Translations under genes and position numbers: made by a program
NCBI GenBank assembly: GCA_041619315.1
Contig: JBFKEC010000084.1
Coordinates: forward strand, 1 to 12,021
DNA length: 12,021 bases
Direction: 5' to 3'
Source of the DNA: Oceanococcus sp041619315
Lineage (GTDB): Bacteria; Pseudomonadota; Gammaproteobacteria; Nevskiales; Oceanococcaceae
Shown here: piece by piece, positions 6,361-12,021 of the stretch
Position numbering within the stretch: position 1 is the stretch's first letter
Layout: every line of letters begins with the position of its first letter
Notes under the pieces: model-generated
Told to the model about the DNA's origin: nothing
Seen by the model: only the letters and a program-made list of their open reading frames with translations
Databases searched by the model: none

Positions 6361-7920
6361 GTGACATACGCTATCCGCCGCGCCCTGCTTTCGGTCTCGG
6401 ACAAGACCGGTATTGTCGAACTCGCCCAGGCGCTGCGCCAGCGCGAGATCGAATTGATTTCCTCTGGTGGCACCGCCCGCACTCTCAAAGAGGCCGGCAT
6501 CGAAGTCACCGAAGTCTCGGCCCATACCGGTGCCCCCGAAATCATGAATGGCCGGGTCAAGACCCTGCATCCCAAAATTCATGGTGGCATTCTGGCCCGT
6601 CGCGGCATCGATGACGCCACGCTTACAGAACAGAATATCGACCCCATCGATCTGGTGGTGGTCAATCTGTACCCGTTCAGCCAGACCGTCGCCAAGCCCA
6701 ACTGCAGCCTGGATGATGCGATCGAGAACATCGATATCGGTGGGCCGACCATGGTTCGGGCCGCGGCCAAGAATCACAAAGACGTCAGCATTGTTGTCGA
6801 TCCCAGCGATTATCAGCAGTTGATTGATGCGCTCGATGGTGACGGCGTGGACGCAGCGATGCGACGCGAACTGGCAGTTAAGGCATTTGCCCACACCGCG
6901 GCCTACGACGACGCCATCGTCAATTATCTCAGTGCGCTGGATGACAATGACAAGGCCCAGCCGCAGCCGCGGATTTTCAATCGCCAATGGCAACTGCACA
7001 CCGCGCTGCGCTACGGTGAAAACCCGCATCAGCAAGCCAGCTTCTACGCCGACGCCAATGCCCCGTCCGGCACCAGTGGAGCGGCCCGCTTGATTCAGGG
7101 CAAACCCTTGTCCTACAACAACCTCGCAGATGCCGATGCGGCCTGGACCGCTGCGCTGGAATTCATCATGCCGGCCTGCGTCATCGTCAAACACGCCAAC
7201 CCCTGTGGCATTGCCGTGGCCGCGGACATTGGCAGCGCCTATGAGAAGGCCTTTTCAACAGATCCGACCTCAGCGTTTGGCGGAATCATCGCGTTCAACA
7301 TCGACCTCGATGGTGAAACGGCCGCCGAAATCATCAACAACCAGTTTGTTGAAGTGATCATCGCGCCGAAAATCACACCCGCCGCCCGCGAAGTGTTGGC
7401 CAGCAAGCCCAATATTCGTGTGCTGGAAACCGGCTGCGCGCCAGACCAGCTCAACAGCTGGGAGCTCAAGACCCTGTCCGGCGGCCTGCTAGTTCAGTCA
7501 GCCGATCAGGCGCGCATCCACCGCGAAGAGCTCACCGTGGTGACCGAAAAAGCCCCGACCGATCATGAAATCAACGACATGATTTTCGCCTGGCCGGTGG
7601 TCAAGATGGTTAAGTCCAACGCCATCGTGTTTGCCCGCGACGGTCAGACCCTGGCTATCGGCGCCGGCCAGATGAGCCGAGTCGACTCGGTCCGCATTGC
7701 GATTCGCAAAGCCGAAGATGCCAATTTCGACCTGCGTGGCAGCGTCATGGCCTCGGATGCGTTCTTCCCGTTCTCGGATGCGATGCTTGCCGGCGCAGAA
7801 GCCGGCGCGACCGCAATGATTCAGCCGGGCGGCTCGATGCGTGACAGCGAAGTCATCAGCGCAGCCAATGAAGTTGGCATCGCCATGGTTACAACCGGCC
7901 GCCGCCACTTCCGCCACTGA
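6361..7920 (+). CDS. purH: bifunctional AICAR formyltransferase / IMP cyclohydrolase
   Basis: This 519-residue enzyme carries out the last two steps of IMP synthesis: formylation of AICAR with 10-formyl-tetrahydrofolate, then ring closure. The N-terminal IMP cyclohydrolase (MGS-like) domain shows LLSVSDKTG, SSGGTARTL and NGRVKTLHPKIHGGIL (residues 63-78). The C-terminal formyltransferase domain shows RYGENPHQQ (217-225) and the catalytic KHANPCG (277-283, Lys277/His278). It ends GRRHFRH, as PurH proteins do. The start is GTG at 6361 with GGAA at 6352-6355; the protein then lines up with known PurH N-termini. The length is slightly below E. coli (529). It is the last gene of the plus-strand cluster, and purD, its frequent neighbour, is not downstream. 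Confidence 0.97.
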   Translation: MTYAIRRALLSVSDKTGIVELAQALRQREIELISSGGTARTLKEAGIEVTEVSAHTGAPEIMNGRVKTLHPKIHGGILARRGIDDATLTEQNIDPIDLVVVNLYPFSQTVAKPNCSLDDAIENIDIGGPTMVRAAAKNHKDVSIVVDPSDYQQLIDALDGDGVDAAMRRELAVKAFAHTAAYDDAIVNYLSALDDNDKAQPQPRIFNRQWQLHTALRYGENPHQQASFYADANAPSGTSGAARLIQGKPLSYNNLADADAAWTAALEFIMPACVIVKHANPCGIAVAADIGSAYEKAFSTDPTSAFGGIIAFNIDLDGETAAEIINNQFVEVIIAPKITPAAREVLASKPNIRVLETGCAPDQLNSWELKTLSGGLLVQSADQARIHREELTVVTEKAPTDHEINDMIFAWPVVKMVKSNAIVFARDGQTLAIGAGQMSRVDSVRIAIRKAEDANFDLRGSVMASDAFFPFSDAMLAGAEAGATAMIQPGGSMRDSEVISAANEVGIAMVTTGRRHFRH

Positions 7921-7943
7921 TCGCAGCGGATTTCTGACACACG

Positions 7944-7966
7944 CCGGGCCTGACAATCAGGCCCGG
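7944..7966. terminator. perfect inverted repeat between convergent purH and greB, likely bidirectional terminator
   Basis: CCGGGCCTGA and TCAGGCCCGG form a perfect 10-bp stem with a 3-nt loop (CAA). It lies 23 bp after the purH stop and covers the last codons and stop of greB on the other strand. No run of T follows on either strand, so it would be an imperfect intrinsic terminator, but the position between converging genes supports the role. Confidence 0.6.
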
Positions 7967-8424
7967 TAGTCAATTTCAATGATCACATAGCGCTCGCGCC
8001 CCCCGGGCAGCTGAACGCCAATCTCGTCATCCGGCCGCTTGCCCAGCAAAGCTTTGGCCATGGGTGCACGCAGGCTGATCCAACCCTTGCCCGGATCGGT
8101 TTCGTCGGAGCCGACAATGCGCAGCGTCCTGACCTCGCCTTGCTCATCCTCGAGCGTGACCCAGGCCCCGAAATACACGCGCGTGGTGTCCTGCGGCAAC
8201 GCTTCGGGCACCTTGAGCTCATCCAATCGGCGGCCCAGGTAACGCAGACGGCGGTCAATCTCACGCAACTCTTTTTTGCGATAAATGTACTCGGCGTTTT
8301 CCGAACGATCGCCCTCAGCCGCCGCCGCCGACAAGGCTTTGACCACCTCGCGACGCCGCACCCACAGGGCCTGATGCTCCTCGCGCAGGGTCTCCAGACC
8401 TTGCGCGGTGATGTAATCCGACAC
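7957..8424 (-). CDS. greB: transcription elongation (transcript cleavage) factor GreB
   Basis: This 155-residue protein rescues backtracked RNA polymerase by stimulating cleavage of the nascent RNA 3' end through the secondary channel. An N-terminal coiled coil (about residues 8-75) carries the loop GDRSENAEYIYRKKELREIDRR (38-59); its acidic Asp/Glu pair is the metal-coordinating tip of Gre factors, and the YRKKELREIDRRLRYL pattern is GreB-like more than GreA-like. A C-terminal FKBP-like domain follows (VYFGAWVTLEDE, FRIVG-like RIVGSDE, PMAKALLGK). The start is GTG at 8424, which shares a base with the stop of the upstream dehydrogenase gene (TAGTG), and there is no clear Shine-Dalgarno, so translation probably depends on the upstream gene. 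The stop codon lies inside the purH-greB terminator stem. Confidence 0.94.
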   Translation of the reverse strand: MSDYITAQGLETLREEHQALWVRRREVVKALSAAAAEGDRSENAEYIYRKKELREIDRRLRYLGRRLDELKVPEALPQDTTRVYFGAWVTLEDEQGEVRTLRIVGSDETDPGKGWISLRAPMAKALLGKRPDDEIGVQLPGGRERYVIIEIDYRA

Positions 8425-9272
8425 TATTCGACGATGTCGGGGGTGTCATCCGGGAGGAAAAAGTCCGGCACCAGCTTGACCCCTGGCTTGTGCTGATACT
8501 GGGCAAAGTCGGTTTCACCCGCGTCCTTGAGCACCAGATCATCAATGCAGAACTGGCCGGTAAATTCACGGCTGGGGTGGTTGAGGATATGCCATGCGGC
8601 ATCGCCCATGATCTGCGGCGTACGGCTGGCTTCAACCATGGGCTCGGCACCCGGCATGTTCTGAATCGCCGCGGTCGCAATCGGGGTATGCGGCCACAAG
8701 CAATTGAACGCGATCCCGGCACTGCGAAACTCCTCGGCCATGGCCCAGGCGTAAACGCTCATCGAGTACTTGGCCAAGGTGTAAGCCGCATGCGGCTTGA
8801 ACCAGCGGATGTTCCAATCCAGCGGCGGCGAGATATTCAGCACATGGGGGTTGTCTGCCTTCTTGAGATGCGGAATACACAACTTTGAAAGCAGAAACGT
8901 GCCGCGACCATTGACCTGATGCATCAGGTCATAGCGCTTCATGCTCAGCATCTCGGTACCGATCAGGTTGATTGCACTGGCATTGTTGATACAGATATCG
9001 ATACCGCCGAAATGACTGGCCGCCTGCTCGACCGCAGCCGCAGTGGCGTCCTCATCACGGATATCGCACAGAATCGGCAGCGCCTTGCCACCGGCCGCCT
9101 CGACCGCTTCGGCGGCGCTGTAAATGGTGCCCGGCAATTTCGGGTGCGGCTTATCCGTCTTGGCCAGAATGGCCACATTGGCCCCGTCGCGCGCAGCGCG
9201 CACAGCAATCGCCTCACCAATCCCGCGCGAGCCCCCGCTGATGACCAATGTCTTGCCTGCAAGTCCCTGCAT
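8424..9272 (-). CDS. HSDL2-like short-chain dehydrogenase/reductase
   Basis: This 282-residue protein is an NAD(P)-dependent oxidoreductase of the classical short-chain dehydrogenase fold. It has the nucleotide-binding glycine motif SGGSRGIG (residues 12-19, with Ser in place of the usual first Thr), NNAS (96-99) and the catalytic set Asn121, Ser148, Tyr164 and Lys168 (YTLAK). The stretches AKTDKPHPKLPGTIYSAAE and NISPPLDWN, and the WPHTPIATAA loop, closely follow animal hydroxysteroid dehydrogenase-like protein 2 and its bacterial relatives. The C-terminal SCP2 lipid-binding domain of HSDL2 is absent. The start is the ATG at 9272 with GGGGAG 6 nt upstream; a longer in-frame start at 9341 would add 23 residues that do not resemble the family. 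The substrate is unknown; a fatty-acid or steroid-like ketone/alcohol is a guess from homology. It is the first gene of a two-gene unit with greB. Confidence 0.88.
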   Translation of the reverse strand: MQGLAGKTLVISGGSRGIGEAIAVRAARDGANVAILAKTDKPHPKLPGTIYSAAEAVEAAGGKALPILCDIRDEDATAAAVEQAASHFGGIDICINNASAINLIGTEMLSMKRYDLMHQVNGRGTFLLSKLCIPHLKKADNPHVLNISPPLDWNIRWFKPHAAYTLAKYSMSVYAWAMAEEFRSAGIAFNCLWPHTPIATAAIQNMPGAEPMVEASRTPQIMGDAAWHILNHPSREFTGQFCIDDLVLKDAGETDFAQYQHKPGVKLVPDFFLPDDTPDIVE

Positions 9273-9297
9273 TTTTGTCTCCCCGTGCAAAAGGTCG

Positions 9298-9303
9298 ATT
9301 GTA
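9298..9303 (-). promoter_or_regulatory. candidate -10 box for the dehydrogenase-greB unit
   Basis: Reverse-strand TACAAT (5 of 6 matches) lies 25 bp upstream of the ATG at 9272. No convincing -35 box is seen at 16-18 bp. The 106-bp divergent space to the symporter gene must hold both promoters. Confidence 0.35.
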
Positions 9304-9345
9304 GCGAAAGCTCGGGGCAGTTTTCGGCTCCAGGCAGGCATGCCC

Positions 9346-9351
9346 TACACT
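9346..9351 (+). promoter_or_regulatory. weak candidate -10 box for the symporter gene
   Basis: TACACT (4 of 6 matches) lies 27 bp before the ATG at 9379. A poor -35 (TTCGGC, 9323-9328) sits 17 bp upstream. There is no Shine-Dalgarno before the symporter ATG. Confidence 0.22.
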
Positions 9352-9378
9352 GGCGCCACGTAACTTCGAACCCTGCCA

Positions 9379-10710
9379 ATGAACGACTTCAAAATCACCC
9401 TGTGGATACTGTTTGGCCTGATTGCAGGGGCCATCCTTGGTGAAGCGCTCTTTCAAATTTATGACGGCGCGGTGCCCAGCGGCTGGATAAGCAGTCTGTC
9501 GCTGATTGGAAACACCGTGTTCATGGGCCTGCTCAAGATGATTCTTGTGCCGCTGGTCATGGCCAGCGTCATCGTCGGCGTCAATGCCATAGGCGACCCC
9601 AGCAAACTGGGCCGGGTCGGCGGCTGGACCGTTACATACTATTTCACCACCATGCTGGTGGCAGTGATCACCGGCCTGATTCTGGTGAGCCTGATTGCAC
9701 CAGGTGACCCTCTAGGCGACGGCAGCGGCCTGGGCCTGGATGTACTCAGCGGTGGTGAGCAGGCCTACGCCCAAGAATCCGGTGAGAAGCGCGCCCAGGT
9801 TGAGGCCACGGGCAGCAGCGGCCTGGCCGGCGCACTGAAAAACCTGGTCAGCCAGTTAATTCCAGCCAACCCGCTGGGCGCGGCGGCTGATTTCAAACTG
9901 CTGCCGGTCATTGCGTTCTCCATCATTCTGGGTATATCGCTGGCCGCAGGTGGCGAAAAGACCCGCCCAGTCGTGGTGTTTTTCGATGCGTTGCTGGATG
10001 CGGTGATGCGCCTGGTGGACTGGATCTTGCGTTTGGCCCCCATCGGGGTGTTTGCACTGGTTGCCTGGAGCGTGGCACGAATCGGGTTGGGCTCACTGTT
10101 TGGCCCACTGGCCGCCTACGTAGCCACCGTGATTGGCGGCTTGCTGTTTCATGCGCTGATCACTCTGCCGCTGGTGCTGTGGCTGTTCGCACGCTATTCA
10201 CCCTGGCACTTTGCCGTGGGTATGCGCCCTGCCCTGCTCACCGCGTTTGGCACGGATTCATCCTCGGCGACCCTGCCGGTGACAATGGAAGCGGCAGAGG
10301 CCAGCGGCTGTAGCCGTCGTGCATCGCGCTTTGTGCTGCCCCTGGGCGCAACCATCAACATGGACGGCACCGCCCTGTACGAAGCGGTCGCGGTGGTTTT
10401 CCTGTTCCAGGCTTACGGCATTGATCTGGGCACCACCGAACTGATCCTGATCGCAGTGACCGCGACACTGGCTGCGGTCGGCGCCGCTGGCATCCCGTCT
10501 GCCGGACTGGTAACCATGGTCATAGTGGTCGAAGCGGTCAATTCCTCATTGGGCAGCCTGCCCGGCACGCAAACCCTGCCAATCGCTGCGGTCGGACTGA
10601 TTCTGGGCATAGACCGATTGCTCGACATGTGCCGCACCACGGTCAATGTATGGGGTGATGCGGTCGGCGCACGCATCATCACACGACTGGCACCAGACGC
10701 CCCCAGCTGA
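9379..10710 (+). CDS. cation:acidic amino acid (dicarboxylate/glutamate) symporter, DAACS family
   Basis: This 443-residue inner-membrane transporter belongs to the GltP/GltPh/DctA family and drives uptake of acidic substrates with sodium or protons. After the N-terminal helices (ITLWILFGLIAGAILG, then GLLKMILVPLVMASVIVGV) comes a polar loop of about 60 residues (107-168). The substrate-binding half follows: hairpin 1 with the serine-rich tip GTDSSSATLP (291-300), the broken helix ATINMDGT (324-331), hairpin 2 with GIPSAG (371-376), and DMCRTTVNVWGD (416-427). In the last motif Asp416, Arg419, Thr420, Asn423 and Asp427 match the aspartate-binding residues of GltPh; the arginine argues for an acidic amino acid and against neutral substrates or C4-dicarboxylates of the DctA type. 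Trp425 replaces the usual Thr. It is transcribed alone, divergent from the dehydrogenase and convergent with the cold-shock gene. Confidence 0.92.
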   Translation: MNDFKITLWILFGLIAGAILGEALFQIYDGAVPSGWISSLSLIGNTVFMGLLKMILVPLVMASVIVGVNAIGDPSKLGRVGGWTVTYYFTTMLVAVITGLILVSLIAPGDPLGDGSGLGLDVLSGGEQAYAQESGEKRAQVEATGSSGLAGALKNLVSQLIPANPLGAAADFKLLPVIAFSIILGISLAAGGEKTRPVVVFFDALLDAVMRLVDWILRLAPIGVFALVAWSVARIGLGSLFGPLAAYVATVIGGLLFHALITLPLVLWLFARYSPWHFAVGMRPALLTAFGTDSSSATLPVTMEAAEASGCSRRASRFVLPLGATINMDGTALYEAVAVVFLFQAYGIDLGTTELILIAVTATLAAVGAAGIPSAGLVTMVIVVEAVNSSLGSLPGTQTLPIAAVGLILGIDRLLDMCRTTVNVWGDAVGARIITRLAPDAPS

Positions 10711-10738
10711 TGGCTGAGTCGGGGTAAATGTCAGACAC

Positions 10739-10765
10739 AAAAAAGGCCAGCTATATGCTGGCCTT
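10739..10765 (-). terminator. intrinsic terminator of the cold-shock gene, possibly bidirectional
   Basis: AAGGCCAGC (10743-10751) and GCTGGCCTT (10757-10765) form a 9-bp stem with a 5-nt loop. On the minus strand the stem runs directly into a run of six T (10744-10739), a textbook Rho-independent terminator 18 bp after the stop of the cold-shock gene. It lies 32 bp beyond the symporter stop and may also end that transcript, although the forward side has only a broken T tract (AAATTTT). Confidence 0.85.
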
Positions 10766-10783
10766 CGAAATTTTGGGCGCGCT

Positions 10784-10996
10784 TTACAGCGGGCGGATTG
10801 CGTCGGCCTGCAGGCCTTTTGGACCTTCTTTAACCTCGAACTGCACTTGCTGGCCTTCTTTCAGGGTACGGAAACCGCCCCCTTCAATGGCACGGTAATG
10901 AGCGAACAGATCTTCACCGCCGTTTGCTGGCGTGATGAATCCGAAACCTTTGGCTTCATTGAACCATTTGACCGTACCGGTCGCTACTTCAGACAT
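10784..10996 (-). CDS. cold-shock domain protein (CspA family)
   Basis: This 70-residue single OB-fold protein binds single-stranded RNA/DNA and acts as an RNA chaperone. GTVKWFNEAKGFGFITP (residues 7-23) contains the RNP1 motif KGFGFI. RNP2 reads LFAHY (30-34), where most family members have VFVHF or LFVHF. The rest (GFRTLKEGQQVQFEVKEGPKG) is standard. The chosen ATG at 10996 has GGAAG about 6 nt upstream and gives the usual length; the frame stays open to 11098, but the extra residues are not Csp-like. The gene stands alone with its own terminator. Whether it is cold-induced or constitutive cannot be told from the protein. Confidence 0.96.
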   Translation of the reverse strand: MSEVATGTVKWFNEAKGFGFITPANGGEDLFAHYRAIEGGGFRTLKEGQQVQFEVKEGPKGLQADAIRPL

Positions 10997-11153
10997 TGAA
11001 ACTTCCAGATGTAAACAGAAAAATACGAAGGTCACCCGACCCCCGCTGACGAGACGCAGAACGCCTCTTTCAGCACCATAAAATAAAATTACTGCCAAGT
11101 CGACAGTTTTTGAAAAACCCTATTTCAGCCCCTGAGCCCCCTGATGACGGGGC

Positions 11154-11174
11154 GCCGGTCATAAATGGCCGGTC
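11154..11174 (+). repeat. direct 7-bp repeat upstream of the YffB-like gene
   Basis: GCCGGTC occurs at 11154-11160 and again at 11168-11174, 14 bp from start to start, directly upstream of the candidate -10 box. It could be a pair of regulator half-sites, or chance in GC-rich DNA. Confidence 0.4.
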
Positions 11175-11180
11175 TATACT
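11175..11180 (+). promoter_or_regulatory. candidate -10 box of the YffB-like gene
   Basis: TATACT (5 of 6 matches) lies 26 bp before the ATG at 11207. There is no -35 box at 16-18 bp, which would suit an activator-dependent or weak promoter. Confidence 0.35.
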
Positions 11181-11190
11181 GGCCCAGTAT
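11176..11190. promoter_or_regulatory. operator-like palindrome overlapping the candidate -10 of the YffB-like gene
   Basis: ATACTGG, one central C, and CCAGTAT form a perfect 15-bp palindrome with 7-bp arms. It overlaps the -10 box and the likely transcription start, a usual repressor position. The identity of any regulator is unknown. Confidence 0.4.
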
Positions 11191-11206
11191 TTGTCCAGGA
11201 ACACTC

Positions 11207-11566
11207 ATGATCACGCTGTACGGCATCACCAATTGCGACACCGTCAAAAGAGCACGAAAAACACTTGAAACGGCCGGCATTGAATATCGCTTCCACGATT
11301 TCCGCCGTGATGGCCTGAGCCCTGATCAGACCCAAGCGTGGCTGGACACGCTGGGCGCCGATCAGTTGATCAACCGCCGCGGCACCACCTGGCGCAAGCT
11401 TGATCAACAGGCACAAACACGCGCCGAAGGATCTGATGCGGCGCAATTCCTGGCCGACAACCCGACTCTGATCAAACGCCCTGTGATCGATCGTGGCGAT
11501 GCGCTGCGCGTCGGCTTCGCCGCCAAGGACAGCGAGGCCATTTTGGGCTGGCTTGGGCACAGCTGA
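11207..11566 (+). CDS. ArsC/Spx-like thioredoxin-fold protein (YffB type)
   Basis: This 119-residue protein belongs to the ArsC/Spx family and is closest to E. coli YffB. Family landmarks are MITLYGITNCDTVKRARKTL with a single Cys10 (no CxxC partner), YRFHDFRRDGL, NRRGTTWRKL (residues 56-65) and IKRPV (89-93). Family members include glutathione-dependent arsenate reductases and the redox regulator Spx; YffB-type proteins bind glutathione but their role is not established, so arsenate reduction should not be assumed. The start ATG at 11207 has AGGA 6 nt upstream; an in-frame ATG at 11165 would add 14 non-family residues and lies upstream of the likely promoter. In many gammaproteobacteria this gene precedes dapD or dapE, but here a small secreted protein follows. 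Confidence 0.93.
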   Translation: MITLYGITNCDTVKRARKTLETAGIEYRFHDFRRDGLSPDQTQAWLDTLGADQLINRRGTTWRKLDQQAQTRAEGSDAAQFLADNPTLIKRPVIDRGDALRVGFAAKDSEAILGWLGHS

Positions 11567-11628
11567 CCAAAGGCAGGAACTTACTTGATTCCCGCGGCTC
11601 CATGTAGTGTCCGCCTGGAGACTGCATA

Positions 11629-11919
11629 ATGAAAAAATTCACACTCGCCATTGCCATCGCCGTCATAGCCAGCGCCGCCCAAGCCGATGAAAAACCGGTC
11701 GAAGCCAGCACGACCTTGCCAGAAATCACGGTGTATCCGAGTCCGTCAGCCTTGCTGATCGACCGACTGAGTCGTCAAATCATTGCCGACATCGGCCCGC
11801 AGGTGCGCTTGATCCCACTGCCGCAACAACAAGCCCGGACTGACCAACCCGAAGCCGTCCCTACAGCGCCCCCCGAAAGCGCATACGCGGCACTTGAACA
11901 CCCCAGCAGCGGCACCTGA
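11629..11919 (+). CDS. small secreted protein of unknown function
   Basis: I do not recognise this 96-residue protein. It starts with a clear Sec signal peptide (MKKFTLAIAIAVIASAAQA, likely cleaved after AQA) and has a good Shine-Dalgarno, GGAG at 11617-11620, 8 nt before the ATG. The mature part of about 77 residues has a region that may fold (TTLPEITVYPSPSALLIDRL, then SRQIIADIGPQVRLIPLP) and a low-complexity tail rich in Pro, Ala, Gln and Glu. It has no cysteine, so it is neither a lipoprotein nor disulfide-bonded, and no transmembrane segment follows the signal. The codon use and GC content look like the neighbours. It lies 62 bp after the YffB-like gene and 49 bp before another exported-protein start, so the two may be a pair. 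A periplasmic location is inferred from the signal only. Confidence 0.72.
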   Translation: MKKFTLAIAIAVIASAAQADEKPVEASTTLPEITVYPSPSALLIDRLSRQIIADIGPQVRLIPLPQQQARTDQPEAVPTAPPESAYAALEHPSSGT

Positions 11920-11940
11920 ACTGGGCGGAATTGAGCTATG

Positions 11941-11968
11941 GTTGGGCTCATCACATCTGGAGCCCAGC
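11941..11968 (+). promoter_or_regulatory. hairpin that would cover the ribosome binding site of the last gene
   Basis: Bases 11941-11949 (GTTGGGCTC) pair with 11960-11968 (GAGCCCAGC) as a 9-bp RNA stem with one G-U pair and a 10-nt loop. The Shine-Dalgarno GGAG (11959-11962) is mostly inside the 3' arm, which ends directly before the ATG. It may limit translation, or end the upstream transcript, though no T run follows. Confidence 0.4.
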
Positions 11969-12021
11969 ATGAAAGCAGCCACACTGTTTATGGCCCTGTG
12001 CGTCATCGCGCCGTGTGCACA
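11969..12021 (+). CDS. start of an exported protein, truncated by the window edge
   Basis: An ATG at 11969 with GGAG 6 nt upstream opens a frame to the end of the window: MKAATLFMALCVIAPCA. The lysine followed by a hydrophobic run looks like a signal peptide; the cysteine near the end could be a lipobox, but the context after it is missing. The gene follows the small secreted protein on the same strand. Only 17 residues are visible, so the product cannot be named. Confidence 0.55.
   Translation, partial: MKAATLFMALCVIAPCA

Larger units (their letters stand above)
10997..11206. other. 210-bp divergent intergenic region between the cold-shock gene and the YffB-like gene
   Basis: This is the longest gene-free stretch. 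On the cold-shock-gene side there is an AT-rich block (11080-11095) next to a reverse-strand TTGGCA (a good -35, 5 of 6) but no matching -10 at standard spacing. The block is about 85-100 bp from the ATG, so the mRNA could have a leader of moderate length, as some csp genes do. GAGACG (11051-11056) and CGCCTC (11062-11067) could form a small leader hairpin with one G-U pair. The other end holds the repeats listed separately. No RNA gene is evident. Confidence 0.4.

Noticed and set aside
6337..7194. A 285-codon reverse open frame
   Set aside because: It is antisense to purH, whose catalytic motifs are intact; no ribosome binding site or family pattern.
9485..9546. Possible frameshift or insertion in the symporter, because of the long polar loop at residues 107-168
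   Set aside because: The loop falls between membrane segments where bacterial GltP-type proteins also have a loop of similar size, and the frame and all motifs continue correctly on both sides.
11207..11566. Arsenate reductase / arsenic resistance operon
   Set aside because: The sequence is closer to YffB than to ArsC, has a single cysteine, and no arsR or arsB neighbour is present.
1..12021. Mobile element, prophage, CRISPR, toxin-antitoxin or defence system
   Set aside because: No transposase, integrase, long terminal repeats, regularly spaced repeats, or recognisable defence or toxin genes were found; gene order and content are housekeeping-like.
1..12021. tRNA or rRNA genes
   Set aside because: No cloverleaf-like stretch or rRNA core sequence was noticed in the short intergenic spaces.

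Overview
The window reads as ordinary chromosomal DNA of a moderately GC-rich gammaproteobacterium. The evidence is a Fis nucleoid protein, a GreB transcript-cleavage factor, and the gammaproteobacterial-style run cutA - DsbD/TlpA-type thiol proteins - aroQ - accB - accC - prmA - fis - purH. I cannot assign a genus. Nothing looks like a mobile element, phage, CRISPR array, tRNA or rRNA.

Layout. (1) 1-1299, minus: a MATE-family efflux transporter whose 3' end lies beyond the left edge. (2) 1394-7920, plus: a long cluster of nine genes. cutA, a free-standing DsbD N-terminal domain and a TlpA-like thioredoxin overlap one another by 4 and 1 bases. After a 112-bp gap come aroQ, accB, accC and prmA, packed or overlapping. 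A 79-bp gap with a candidate promoter then leads to fis and purH. (3) 7957-9272, minus: an HSDL2-like short-chain dehydrogenase followed by greB with a one-base stop/start overlap. greB converges on purH across a perfect 10-bp hairpin. (4) 9379-10710, plus: a sodium/proton-acidic amino acid symporter, divergent from the dehydrogenase. (5) 10784-10996, minus: a cold-shock-domain protein with a clear intrinsic terminator. (6) 11207-11566, plus: an ArsC/Spx-like (YffB-type) protein. (7) 11629-11919, plus: an unrecognised small secreted protein, followed by the start of another exported protein that runs off the right edge.

How the genes work together. The central cluster is mostly housekeeping: periplasmic thiol chemistry and metal tolerance, the shikimate pathway, the biotin carboxylase half of acetyl-CoA carboxylase, methylation of ribosomal protein L11, a growth-linked nucleoid protein and the last two steps of IMP synthesis. 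The tight overlaps suggest co-transcription and translational coupling.

The main oddity is the split DsbD. The electron-donating N-terminal domain is encoded alone beside a TlpA-like protein, and the membrane domain that normally supplies electrons is absent here. Secondary points are operator-like repeats before the YffB-like gene, a hairpin that would hide the ribosome binding site of the last gene, and the unrecognised small secreted protein. I see no convincing previously undescribed multi-gene system. No stretch longer than about 210 bp lacks a gene.
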